Below, piece after piece: positions 34,043-44,969 of a stretch of 64,000 nt of DNA. The DNA comes from Polytrichum commune (taxonomy: Eukaryota > Streptophyta > Polytrichopsida > Polytrichales > Polytrichaceae), in the NCBI GenBank assembly GCA_950295325.1, contig OX485806.1, positions 54,061,169-54,125,168 on the forward strand. The letters run 5' to 3'. The position numbers and the translations under genes are program-made. The notes beneath the pieces are model-generated. The model was given only the letters and a program-made list of their open reading frames with translations. It was not told the origin of the DNA and did not search any database. The number at the start of each line of letters is the position of its first letter. Positions within the stretch are counted from its first letter, which is position 1.

Positions 34043-34408
34043 CCCGTTTAGAGAATTTAATATAAATAAAGTAAAGAATTAGAGGTGGCCCAAGGTAAAA
34101 GGTAAGGTTATTTCATCCATTAGGGTTAGGTTGCCTTGATCCCAAGGCTGGTGCGTCTGCGCGTAAACTAGGATAGAGTAGACATTAGGTTAGGAAACTT
34201 GATAATTATCCTAGGCACTTAAAATCTAGGCACAACCTATCGGAAGGATACGACGCGATTATCAAATCCCTCCACTAACACAAAACACCCATTAAATATC
34301 GTAACAACCGGGTTCGGCTTGGGCACCTGCCAAGGCAGGCCACCCTCACCAAAGGGCTTGAGCGGTACTTTTAGGCTCCCTCGGAGGGGGATGCCCAAAA
34401 GCACCACA

Positions 34409-36786
34409 AATATCAACCGAATTCGTATTAAACATGCGCGTACCTAAGTTGCATACTAATTTGCTCTTGGTGAGCAAACTTGTGACAAACGGTTTGAAGG
34501 TCCAATTCAACCTAAACTAATGTGTTGTAAAATCTCGCAACAGTGAAACCGTTGTGATTGTGCCACACGAAGACAACTTGTATGAAATACATTTTGTAAA
34601 GGTACACAAAACAAATGCGGCCAATTTGATGCAATATCCAACGGGAGATGGTGCGCTCAAACTATGGCACCGTCACCTCGGCCATTTGAACATGAAGGGT
34701 GATTATATGCTCCAAAACATAGTGAATGGCATGAACCTTGGCAAAATTTCTTGAGCAACATGCTTATAGCTTTACAAAGCATGCATTGAAGGCAAGCAAC
34801 ATAGGGTTGCATTTTCAAACAAGAAAGAGGAGAACAACCAAACCTTTGGTGAATGTGCATTCACACAAGTGTGGCTCCATGAGGATTATATTTATGGGCG
34901 GCTCAAGGTATTCGTGATCTTGATTGATAATTTTTTGAAGAATATGTGGTTGTATATGTTGAAATCAAAATGACAAGTGTTTTGAAAAGTTCAAAGAGCT
35001 TATAGAGTTGCAATCGGAATAAAAAATCAATGCAATTTGATCAAATAATGACGAGAAGTACATTTCCAAAAGAGTCGAGCGGTTTTTGAAAGATCATGGA
35101 TTCATGGCATTGATAAGCAAACGTTCACCCCGTATATGCCTCAACAAAATGGAGTGGCAAAGCTTATGAATCGAACCATTGTAAAGATGGCAAGGAATAT
35201 GCTTATTCTCAAATCCTTCACAAATTGTTTTGGGCAAAATCGATGGCTAATACGGTTAAAAAATGCAAGCAAGTGTGAGGCCGCAATGCAACTCGCTCAT
35301 GGCCGACGCTATGTGAGAATTCACCAACCTTCCAAAGGATTGCAAAAATTTTAAGATGCAAATGGGTGTTTCACACCAAGAAATATGCATTTGGTGAAAT
35401 GGTTAGGTATAAAATGCAATTAATAGAAAAAGAATATTCTCGAATGCCCGAAGTAAATTTTAACAACATTTTTTCTCCCATGATCAAATTTATCACCATT
35501 AAATGCATTCTCACATTCGGAGCGGACATGGATTGGGAGATATGCCAAACGGATGTAAAGGAAAAAAAATTAACGGAGTATTGGAGGTGGAGATCTACAT
35601 GGATCAAGTGGAGGGTTTCATACAAGACGAAAAGAAACACCTTGTGTGAAAACTTATAAAAGCTTTGTACAAAGCTCAAGCAATCGCCAAGGGCATGATA
35701 CCACCGCATCAACTCGTTTTTTGTTAACGAGAATTTTTGTAGGAGCCAAGAGGATGATTCATTATATGTCAAACAAATGGGTGGGCATTTGTTGGTGAGA
35801 ATCCCATACATGAATGATTTGATCATATTGGCAAGCAATGTAATCCAATTGAAATGGCTCAAAAATTAGAGCTCAAAAATAAATTTGAGATGAGCAATCT
35901 CAAAGAATTACGTAATTGCAAAGGAATGGAATTTGAGAGGAATAAAGAAACCCATACCATCACCATAAACCAAAGGAGCTCCATCAAAGAGGTTCTCAAA
36001 CGTTTTGACATAAAAGACTTCAAACTGGTCAGAATTCTATTTGATGCAAATTCAAAATTGTTAAAACGTTCGGAATGTGCAAAAGAAAATGGATGGTATT
36101 CCATACAAGGCCGGGGTAGAATCTTTCATATATGTGATGGTGGCCACAAAGGTTGATATTGTATTTGCGGTAAGTACGGTGAGCCAATTCATGTCGAAGG
36201 CCGGTCACATTGGATGGCTATGAAACACATCATGAGGTATTTGAATGGCACTTTGGACTTCAAATCATGCCTTGAAGGTAAGGATATTATGTTCAGAAGA
36301 TTTTGCAATGACAATTGGGTGAGAGATGTAAACAATCCGTGTTTCATTATGGGGTACGTATGTTTTGTTGGCGTTGTAGTCATTTTGTGGAAATGCAAGA
36401 AAAAACCAACCATTGCATTGTCTATGACGGAAGCAGAGTACATGACCATTAGCCATAGCACAAAGGAAGCGGTTTGGTTTTGACAACTTTTGGTGGATGT
36501 GGGATACCTGCAAGAGGGACTGACATCCATCATATGTGATAATCAAGAGTACATAGTACATGCAAAGAATCCCACACACCATTCTCGTACCAAATTTATC
36601 GATTTACAACATCACTTCATTATAGAGAAACTAAAAATCCAAGAGATATATTTGAAGTATTGTCCAACAAAGGATGTGATAGCGGACGTGCTAACCAAAC
36701 CACTTGCAAAGGATAGACATCAAGCATTAATAAAGGCAATGGGTTTAGAAGCTTTTGACTACTCGCAAAGTGAGAGTGTAGAGCAT
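34409..36786 (+). pseudogene. Ty1/copia pol (integrase, RT, RNase H), degenerate
   Basis: Continues the copia element after the 28697 insertion. In order: the protease-to-integrase linker (V-P-K-L-H-T-N-L-L in mixed frames, about 34444-34475); the pre-integrase region with L-W-H-R-H-L-G-H-L (about 34659-34685); integrase core remnants (P-Q-Q-N-G-V-A, about 35138-35160); RT (C-K-W-V-F-H-T-K-K, about 35355-35385); an RT active-site region reading Y-M-N-D where Y-V-D-D is expected (about 35808-35819); and RNase H with A-L-S-M-T-E-A-E-Y (about 36415-36441) and V-L-T-K-P-L-A (about 36688-36711). Many stops and frameshifts. Coding is interrupted at 36786 by a solo LTR; directly after its duplicated AGCAT a TAG follows at 40028-40030, giving the likely original stop. 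Confidence 0.9.
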
Positions 36787-38304
36787 TGTCGAGGTCACCT
36801 TCAACCCTCAGCCTTAGACGGTGTAACCCGTTGCTGATCGGTTTACACAGACATTACCCTTATCCAAATTAGCTTGCTCTAAGTTGATATTCTTGAAGGT
36901 GGTCCAATGTACCATATTTTAGTGCTCAACATGAGGTTATGTTCTATTGAATCTCTAAGGAGAAGATGCCCTAGGATTTCAAGTTTATGTTCTCCTAAAT
37001 CATAATGTCGAGGTTAAGTGTCTTAAAAGGAAGATCATTCCTATACACATACAATACCATTCATGGTTTGAATGACTTCAAATCCTATCCATCAATCTAC
37101 CTTCAAAACATCGGGATCCTTGCCTAAGTTTCTATTACGAGGCAAGCATACTCCCTCACTAATTCCAAGCTACCTAGTTTAGAGAATTCCCTTGATATCA
37201 TGGAATCCCTATTCACTCCATTATTCCTAAGTGCATATCACTCCGATTGTCATTCAAAGGTGCTTGATTAATAATCTCCCGCGGTCTTAAGGGGCATTCC
37301 AATTCTTGGTCATTATTTGCCTAAATTCCCAAGTGTCCCCCTTAGTTGCCTTGAATTCCCCTAAGTCCACATGTGGGGTAGGATAAGAGATTTGATGGCG
37401 AGGTGGCAAATTAGCCCACTTTAGATCATCTCTTCTTGCTTGCCTAGCACTTGATAGCTTAGGTACCCATCGAGTAGATTTCACCTATCAATTACCTCAA
37501 ATCCGAGGTTACTTTGAGGAAAGTAATCACAGTCTTTTCAACCTAGGTGTCCACTTCGATTGACGGCCTATCGTGTCAATCTTCCACATATGCCTCGCCC
37601 ATGTGGTTTGTTGCTAGCCACTTGGCCACTCCTCTTTCCCCTACCTCAACAATTTGCTTATTATTGTGTAATTTTGTGTATGTCGTAATTATCCAAAGCT
37701 TTATATGAAAAACCTCAAAGTTGACCTCTTTCAAGGTTCCGATGAATGTGCATGCGAACTCCTCTCTCCCTTAATTCACTTATCGGCCGCGAAGCAATTT
37801 TCACAATTCCATAAGTCGTAGGTGACCTTAAGGCCGCATGTATTTACTTTAATTTGCTTGTTTCCCGAATGCTCGATTTCCTCACAACTCAAGCTAATTC
37901 TCTAACACTCAAATTAGTTTGCACCACGGGTGCCTCATGTCTCAACTTGCCTCACGTCTCAACTTAGACCGAGGCTCGGACACTCATGTAAGATATTTGG
38001 AATAAAATGAAGTATATTATGGTCCTCAAGTTGGCCTCTTATATAGTTTTCCACATCTAATAAATGTCGGTTGCAGCTAAATTTAGGATTGTATCTAATA
38101 ATAGCACGGTTTCAAAGTCTTAATTCAAATTTTCTAAATCTACATTGCCTAAAGTGTACCTCCTACTTACATATCTTTTCGTATCCCCTAGTTGGATTCT
38201 CATCCATCCTAATTCTATTTAACATGCGCTCCTAAAAAGGGAAAACCTTGTGCCTTTTCAATTCTCGGGACTACCCCGTTTCCATTTCCGTCAACCGTCC
38301 CGAG

Positions 38305-38455
38305 CCGGCTTGTCCCCCATGGCTGTCCACGCCCTCAAATGGGTCCCGTTCTCACTGGCATGGTTTGTCTTCTCCCAAGCCGGCTTGTCTCCCATGGCCG
38401 TCCACGCCCTCAAATGGGTCCCGTTCTCACTGGCCTAGCTTGTCTTCTCTTGCTG
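38305..38455. repeat. 75-bp direct duplication
   Basis: Two adjacent copies beginning CCGGCTTGTC (38305 and 38380) and containing GTCCACGCCCTCAAATGGGT. The overlapping short frames are a by-product. Confidence 0.85.
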
Positions 38456-38627
38456 GTCCCTCAGGCTTCTGACCAGGCTTGTTTCTTCTTGCCGGTCCCT
38501 CAAGCTTACTGGCCTTCGGCCATCCCAAACTGGCTTCTCTCTCTTCGCCGGTCCCTCAAGCTTCCGCACCAGTCCCTCACCTTCTCGTCTCTCTCTCTCT
38601 CTCTCTTATCGCTTCTTGTTGTTTCGG

Positions 38628-39993
38628 TATGAGCCCAAATTGAGGGCTCACATGTGTCCTTATGTTCTGGAAGTTATTGGTATTAGTATTAGGCATTAGG
38701 ATTATTTAGTTAAAATATAAAAAAGAGGGTGAAAGTTGAGTTTGGATTGGATTTAGAGTAAAGGTTGTGCTTTGTGAGTTTTTGGGGTAGTCAAAGAAGT
38801 GGAAGGCTTTAATGTATGCATGGCTGGGTTTTTATTGACCAAGATAGGATGAGCTTGTGTTCATTTATGGCTGGGTTGCTAGCCCTTCAAAGGTTGGCAG
38901 TACTGTGCCCTAGTAAATCCCAGCAGGGGGAAGACGAGCGGTTAGGTGCTGGGTGCGAAAACGGAACTCTCTCTCGAAATCAGCATGGAAAGGCTGAGAG
39001 CGCAGCGGAAGGCTGCTTGAGCCCAAGAGCGGCCGAAGGGGAGGAGGCGGCATCAGGACCTTGGAGAAGGGCCACAATTCTCCTTGCAGGTTGTTGGCAC
39101 TTGAGGCAAGCTCAATGTTTGCTACCACTTCTAGAAGGGAATGTGAACGAGCAACCAGGGAACTACCGAACTAGGGAAAGGCTTGCGGGGATCAAAGGAT
39201 ACGGTTAAACTGAAATTGGTTTACTGGGAGCTTAGGCAAGTGCGCACCAAGGTGTAAGGCTATCTCAGTTGCAAAAGGCTGCATTTGGTTGGAAGCATTT
39301 AGAGGCTGGATCCTAGGTCGGAGGCTGCCTGACGGGCAGTGACGGGCTGGCCTCAAGCTCGAACAACGTAGAATCGTGAGCGGCTGGATCCGACTGAAGG
39401 GGAGTAAGAGTGGTTTACTGGGAGCCTAGGCAAGTGCGCACCTGGGGTGAGGCGATCTCAGCTGCAAAAGGCTGCATTTGGTTGGAAGCCTCAAGAGGCT
39501 GGATCCTAGGCTGGAGGCTACCCGACGGGCAATGACGGGCTGGCCTCAAGGGATTGCTAATTGGGCATTGCCGCCACTAAGGGGGATGGAAGGCTGCCAA
39601 GATGTTTGTGCTTAAAGAGAGCTCATGAGAAGTTAGGAAGAAGAGAGCTCATTTATAGAATAGTTAGATTTAGGGGGGATTGAAGGTGGACTAGTGGCAT
39701 TAGTGCCTTAGTGAGGAGTAGGGTAGTGATTGAGTTGAAGTGATGGATGTGACTCAAGTGATACCTGGTGTTGGTTTATGATAGCAATGTGGGTATGGGT
39801 AATCACAAGGTGCCAGAGTGTTCTTAAACACTTATTACCTTGTGTCCTCTAAATAAAAGTTGTGAGATTCATGAATGCTTAGTCCAAGTGAACAGAATCT
39901 AGTGATACCAATTAGACACATCCATTAGGTTCATGTTGGCCTTAACTCTCATCCGGACTAGGACGCAATAAGGGTGGGGGTTTAGGGCTGACA
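38628..39993 (+). mobile_element. Solo LTR of the hairpin-start family
   Basis: 1366 bp, perfect 5-base duplication TTCGG (38623-38627, 39994-39998). Starts TATGAGCCCAAATTGAGGGCTCACA (hairpin; the first dinucleotide is TA, probably a mutated TG) and ends GACTAGGACGCAATAAGGGT then GGGCTGACA. Nested in the solo LTR at 36787. Confidence 0.9.
39218..39550. repeat. Direct repeat, 194-bp spacing
   Basis: Two ~140-bp copies starting GGTTTACTGGGAGC (39218, 39412) and ending CTGGCCTCAAG (39357, 39550), inside the solo LTR at 38628. Confidence 0.85.
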
Positions 39994-40022
39994 TTCGGTG
40001 AAGGTTGCTTGGTGCCTCTACA

Positions 40023-40262
40023 AGCATTAGATTGCTCATACTCAATAGAAATATAATGGAAGAGGCATGAGAAATAATAAGGTTAGAATAAGGCTACAAT
40101 ACTAGTCCAAAGAGGGATAAGAATTATTCCATGTTATTTGTGTGAACCAATTAAAATAAGAAAATATTGTCGTCTCTTGTTATTTTCGTCTTTCAATCCT
40201 TGTTAGCGGAGAGTAGATCAAAGATCCTAAGGACATGATCTTTTCAGGGGGGGGGTATAATG
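40023..40262 (+). other. Copia 3' flank with G-tract
   Basis: Begins with the duplicated AGCAT and the presumed copia stop TAG (40028-40030). AATAAGGCTACAATACTAG (40086-40104) repeats sequence lying upstream of the copia gag (19555). A run of nine or more G at about 40247-40256, followed by TATAATGTTAGATCC, resembles a polypurine tract before an LTR, but I found no partner LTR. Confidence 0.4.
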
Positions 40263-42024
40263 TTAGATCCAATTGATTCATTCAATTTCAAAGTTGATTG
40301 CGACAACCATATAATGACATGGCGACAAAAATTTGCGCCACATGCATAAAATGCATACCACAAGCAGTGCAGTCCTATCCACGAGCTACCATCACCACCA
40401 CATTGTGCCCGCTCAAGCCAAACGGGAAGCCCAAGAGCCATATGGATTTGGCACCACGAGTCCATAGCAAGATCCGCTACAAAAGACAAATCCGATGCGT
40501 TAGTGCCTTGCTAGAGTTGGGCACAATGCCCATCGAACAGGAGCTAGCACCCCTTGTTGTCATCAAGCGTGTTCTATGGGTACCTAATCTCCATGACCCC
40601 TAGATTGTTTGGACGAGCACATTGATCCCGCCACCAAGCCGGGGCAGCTATGGGGCGCGTAGCATTGAAAGGAAGCTTGTTGTAGCTAGTCGGCCATGGA
40701 AGTTGAGTATTGCCCAATAGCCGTACACTTTTTACATGTAGTGGAGGCATATATCACATTAAATTGAAAATCTTAGTATAAATATATGAGTCCATTTTCT
40801 AGCTTGTTGTTAACACGTATACATTTGGTTTCCCTTATGAGCTTCTCGTATATCTAGGGGGTCTAATTTCATAGTAGCTCATGCACGTCATTCAAGTTTC
40901 CAATGAACAGTCCACCCCCCGGCTATCTATCCTAGCACTAATCACTGCACAAACATATGTTTGCATACAATTTTATTTATCGCTCTACAAGAACCTTAGA
41001 GCAAAAACTAATTCTCTTAACATATATGGTAAAGTGACCATGTATTCATGAATTTAGTATCACCCAATAGAAATTTCAGCCCACACTAATTTTGAGACTC
41101 CTCAAAATACTAAGTGTTTTGGGATAATGAGTCTCGTCATCATGCAAGCCTCATGTTGTGTGAGCTTGGGGTGAGCTCAAGATTTTGGAGACTATTTTAA
41201 GAGAGCTTTAGGTGGTTTTTGGGCCCCACATACAAGCCACAACCATCCGGGCAAGATTGTAAATGTCTCTACCCTCATCCAAAATTTGTGTTTGTAATTC
41301 TAAAATGTGACAATAGAACTTTGGGATATGATTTGTAACCCCCAATTGCATAAGAACCTAGTGAAAGAAATGGTTCCAAGCAATTTTCATAAAGAGTTTT
41401 CCAAGACATATATCTTTTCCAAGACAATATATGTAAGAATAAATAAACTATATCACATTCAAAGGGCTTGGAAATATACACCACCTTCAACTACTGAAAT
41501 GACTTTTTATTTTATTTTATTTTATTTTATAAAGTTTGTTCCCCTCCTCATGAGCTTTGAAGTGGTTGGAACCCTTATTTAGTTATCTTTATTTTATTTT
41601 CCAAATTTTAATAGAAAATTTCATAGAAGAAAGTAGCAACTTCACCAGCATAATAGTTTTTTCACCTTTGGCCGCCTAGTGATTAAACTCATAATTTTAA
41701 CTTATCAAAGAAAACTCACAATAATTTGATTGATGTTCAAATTCTAGGCATACTTTTCCTTTAAAGGAATTCGCTTCTATGATTTAATGGTTGAGGGATC
41801 AGTGCCAACAGTCATGATTTTTGGCCATAATTGGTAAGGGATGATAATATAAGGTATGCGGGTGTTATTTGGGCTTGTTTTTCATTTTCTCCAACTGTTA
41901 CCGATTAGATTTGTGCAATAAAACGAGTCATATTGCATTAGCATATCTATGATGTAACATGTGCAAAAACCGGATTCAAAATTGGATATGCCTTGATTTA
42001 GTTATGGTTATTTGGAAGTGCATG
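40263..42024. other. Unassigned DNA
   Basis: Starts TGTTAGATCCAATTG and has a TATA-like TATAAATATA at about 40778, so the first ~700 bases could be an LTR; no boundary evidence. A 101-codon plus frame at 40298-40603 has no recognised motif. A TTTTA microsatellite lies at about 41506-41530. Nothing else seen. Confidence 0.3.
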
Positions 42025-43101
42025 TGTGAGCCCAAAATGGTGCCCACATGTGGTGATTAACTCTTCGGAACCAATTTTAGTTTGACTTTGAGGTGTTATG
42101 ATTATTCACAAAACATAAAAAGAGTGAAGTGTGGTGTGGATTTAAGTTTAGGCATTAGAATGTGTGGTGTGGTTATTCCAAGGTTTGAATTCAATAAGAG
42201 TATGCCTTGATATTGTGAGTAGGGGGTAAGGTGAAGCAAGGTGAGCTCCGCGGGTTAAATGCCCACTTTTGGATCCACCTTGTTAGTTTAGGAAGAAGGA
42301 AGCTTGGTGGAAGGGGATTAGTCCCTACTTTAGAGGTGAAGGTTAAGGGATTGTGATTGGAGGTGCTAATCCTCTCACCTTATCCTCACCTCTCTCTCTC
42401 CCTCTCTCCCTCTCTCCCTCTTTACTACTTAAGGTGGTTTCTCTTTCATTTTCTTCTCTCTTCATCAAGCGCTCTCAAGGGAGCAAGTTCGTAAGAGCTT
42501 GAGCCACGTGTGTAGGTTATTAGTTTTAGTGAATTTAATTAGTTAAGCTCTCTCCCTCATTGTCTCTCAAGGGTGTGAGCTCTTAGAGCTTGAGACAAGG
42601 TGGGTGAAGTAAGTAGCTCTTAGAGTAGTTGTGTGTTAGATTAGTTTAGTTCATTAGTGGTTTAGTTAGCTCATTTAGCCAAAGTGCAAAGAAGAAAGGG
42701 ATTAGTGGATGCTTGATTAGCACCTAAGGTGGTGTCATTTAAGTGAGCCAGCTGGTTAAACCGGTTGCTACATACAAGCTGCTGCCGAGCCACAAGGGTC
42801 AGCTGGTTAAGCCGGTTGCTACATACAAGCTGCTGCCGAGCCACAAGGGTCGGCTGGTTAAGCCGGTTGCTACATACAAACTGCTGCTGAGCCACGAGGG
42901 TCGGCTGGTTAAGCCGGTTGCTACATACAAACTGCTGCCGAGCCACGAGGGTCAGCTGGTTAAACCGGTTGCTACATACAAGCTGCTGCTGAGCCTACTG
43001 GTCAGCTGGTTAAGCCGGTTGCTACATACAAGCTGCTGCTGAGCCTACTGGTCAGCTGGTTAAGCCGGTTGCTACATACAAGCTGCTGCCGAGCCACGAG
43101 A
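42025..43101 (+). repeat. Hairpin-start family member, 3' end missing
   Basis: Starts TGTGAGCCCAAAATGGTGCCCACATG, the fold-back start of the family, but the typical end (GACTAGGACGC...GGCTGACA) is not found before another member begins from the opposite side. Contains CT-rich sequence (42393-42422) and a 51-bp minisatellite at its right. Confidence 0.55.
42749..43101. repeat. 51-bp minisatellite, 7 units
   Basis: Units starting C(A/G)GCTGGTTAA at 42749, 42800, 42851, 42902, 42953, 43003 and 43053. The core is CCGGTTGCTACATACAA. Because 51 is divisible by three, open frames with a 17-residue repeat appear on both strands; these are not taken as genes. Confidence 0.93.
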
Positions 43102-44045
43102 TCCATTGCGGATGTCCTCCACCTTCTTCCCGGAATGGAATCCGTCCTTCGGATCCGGATCCGTTCGGAATTTCCCTACATAAAAGTTATCCCGGCGGCT
43201 AGCCCAACCCTCGCCCTTTCTTTTCGGAAATCCGTAAACCCCAGCCCATACCTTCGACGTCCATTACTTTGGCTCCTGCCTCATTGTCCGAATCCACTGA
43301 TTGCCTCTCTCGAACAGAAATTCCCGCAGTGTGGCTTCCGCCCGGAAATTTCAGGGCTTGGCAAATAATCCCTCGCAACCCACCGGGCTAAGGTCCTCTA
43401 TGAGCTCCTTCAGCTCGGAATCTCTCTTCGGGGTGGCCAACAATACCGGTTTCACGGGAATTGGGACCTGCTCCCTCTCATCTTCCTCTCGTCCTTCCGG
43501 CATTTTGCTTCACACCCTCAATCCTCCAACAATCCCCAACTTCTTCCCTCCGGTATTCTATCCGCTAACCACTAAGGAATCCCAGCAAACCAACTGCTGG
43601 TGATTCGAAAAACAGCGCACCACTCTTTCTCTCAACAATGCCGCTCGCGCAAATGGCTCGGAGAAGGGGAAGAATTTCCTTAAGTACTCTCTCCCTCTTC
43701 CTCTAACGGGTCAGGGTCCGTAACCGTTTCCTCTGCAACCGTTCAGATTCCGTTGCAACCGTTTGGGTTCCGGTGTAACCGTTCGGATTCCGGTGTAACC
43801 GTTTTCCGAACCGGACACTCCGGACTGGACCGTTTAAAAACGGTCTCCCTGGATTAAGTTCCGGTCCAGCCAAAGTATCCATTCTAATCATTTTAACGCT
43901 TAAGGCGGATGCCTAGAACCTTATTTCGTAAAACAACTAACCTACCCTAGGAAACCATACTTTAATCACAACCCAAGGGTATTATTTGAGTACTAATCCG
44001 GTTAGGAAGCTAATCCGGACTTCCGTGGATTTTTGGGCTCCCACA
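43102..44045 (-). repeat. Hairpin-start family member on the minus strand, 3' end missing
   Basis: The right boundary reads GGATTTTTGGGCTCCCACA (minus-strand start TGTGGGAGCCCAAAAATCC), similar to the family start. The left portion fades into the minisatellite. CCGTC follows, with no matching duplication found. GGTTCCGTTGCAACCG-type short repeats occur at about 43730-43800. Confidence 0.4.
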
Positions 44046-44089
44046 CCGTCCCTCAATGAGGCTTGGTTTTTGATCCTCCTCCCCGGAAG

Positions 44090-44453
44090 ATGGCAAAGCG
44101 CAATTTTGATTTGTTGTGTACGTAAGTTCGTTCTTGGATTCTAACTTGTTTGCATTTCTATCTTCTCGTATTGGAGTTTTGGACATGTGCTCATGTTTTC
44201 TTTTTTATCTTCTTGTGTGTGCAGAGTTCAAAATGAGAGCCCCATCCGCGTCCTTAATGCGGACATGTTTGCAACGCCTTTGACGACGTTTGAGCTCCCT
44301 TTCTATGTTGCTGAGTTTGCCCATTTTTTGGCAGAAGCACCGTCCCCACCTCCTAGTCGCACCCGCCCTTTCAACAAACTAGTATTGGATTTCCTAGACA
44401 TAGAGGCCGAGCAGGGCGAGGATAGTGATAGACATGGTAATCCAAGTTCTTGA
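44090..44453 (+). CDS. Possible two-exon gene fragment, unknown protein
   Basis: I do not recognise this protein. An ATG at 44090 opens a 32-base exon ending at 44121. A canonical donor GTAAGT follows at 44122, and a pyrimidine-rich stretch leads to the acceptor TGTGTGTGCAG ending at 44224. The second exon runs 44225-44453 to TGA. Across the 103-base intron the frame is kept, giving about 86 residues: a short basic start (M-A-K-R-N-F-D-L-L-C), a middle with T-T-F-E-L-P-F-Y-V-A-E-F, a Pro/Ser-rich patch, and an acidic C-terminus (L-D-I-E-A-E-Q-G-E-D). Base composition is less repetitive than its surroundings. It sits between two transposon-family members, so it could be a captured or decayed piece of a larger gene. 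Splicing is inferred from sequence alone; the alternative is a chance frame of 89 codons from 44187. Confidence 0.3.
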
Positions 44454-44969
44454 CTACGCCTCGTGCGTTTGGAACCTCTATCTCCTATGTATTGTTTATG
44501 TTTAAGTTTTTCATAAGTTCATTTGTTGAATTTCCATGTACCTTTTGCAAACCCCATTCAACTCCTTATTCATCTTATGGTGGTGTTTGATTTCACTTCT
44601 CTAGAGAGGTTCGGGTTGACGGATTGAATCTTAGGTGGTTGGGTTGATATGTCTCAAGTTAATGGGTTGGACAATGTAGGGACCCTCTCGGTTCCGAGAG
44701 GGTCCAGAGGTTGGGGGTATGCACTTCATTGTTGGTTGTCTAGGGATGTTCGGGTGGACGGGTTGAATCTTTGTTGGTTGGGTTGATATTTCTCAAGTTA
44801 AGGTGTTGGACAATGTCGGGACCCTCTCGGCTTGGAGGGGTCTTGGGAGGCAAGGGAAAGAATCTCATTATGCATAGTGAGTGAAGGGAGACGGGGGTAG
44901 TAGGCGAAGCCCTGCCTTGTTGGGAAGTGTCGTTTCTCTTCCCTACTACTGTACTCCGAAGCAGGGGCG
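44454..44969. other. Intergenic DNA with two satellite-like units
   Basis: 44600-44850 contains two copies, 139 bases apart, of a unit with GGTTGATAT...CTCAAGTTAA...GGACAATG...GGGACCCTCTCGG (landmark at 44681 and 44820). The first has the near-palindrome GACCCTCTCGGTTCCGAGAG. The order of motifs parallels the reverse complement of the 149-bp satellite at 1191-3586. Confidence 0.55.

Larger units (their letters stand above)
28697..34408 (+). mobile_element. Long LTR-like insertion (about 2.8 kb net) with three nested elements
   Basis: Starts TGTGAGCCTC with a 41-base hairpin (TGTGAGCC...GGCTCACA) and ends ...AAAAGCACCACA. The perfect 5-base duplication AATAT lies at 28692-28696 and 34409-34413, and copia coding resumes exactly after it. 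Removing the nested elements (29440-30001, 31633-32644, 32752-34042 and their duplications) leaves about 2.83 kb. No RT or gag is recognisable, so it is read as a very long solo LTR or a non-autonomous element. A 79-codon frame at 30845-31084 has no known motif. The first ~740 bases are shared with 52909-53813. Confidence 0.8.
36787..40022 (+). mobile_element. Solo LTR (TGTCGAGG family), carrying a nested solo LTR
   Basis: Starts TGTCGAGGTCACC and ends GGTGCCTCTACA. Perfect 5-base duplication AGCAT at 36782-36786 and 40023-40027. Removing the nested element at 38628-39993 leaves about 1.87 kb. The first several hundred bases match 58528 onward. No coding region. Confidence 0.88.

Noticed and set aside
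38248-38632. Overlapping Pro/Ser-rich genes
   Set aside because: They arise from a 75-bp duplication and CT-rich sequence inside a solo LTR.
40245-40262. Definite polypurine tract and copia 3' LTR
   Set aside because: The G-run is suggestive, but no partner LTR or end duplication could be found.
42743-43042. Repeat-protein gene
   Set aside because: The frame is an automatic result of a 51-bp minisatellite; the reverse strand is equally open.
42025-44045. Single TIR element bounded by TGTGAGCCC and GGGCTCCCACA
   Set aside because: No matching target duplications (GCATG versus CCGTC), and each end matches the 5' end of the solo LTR family, so two converging partial LTRs fit better.
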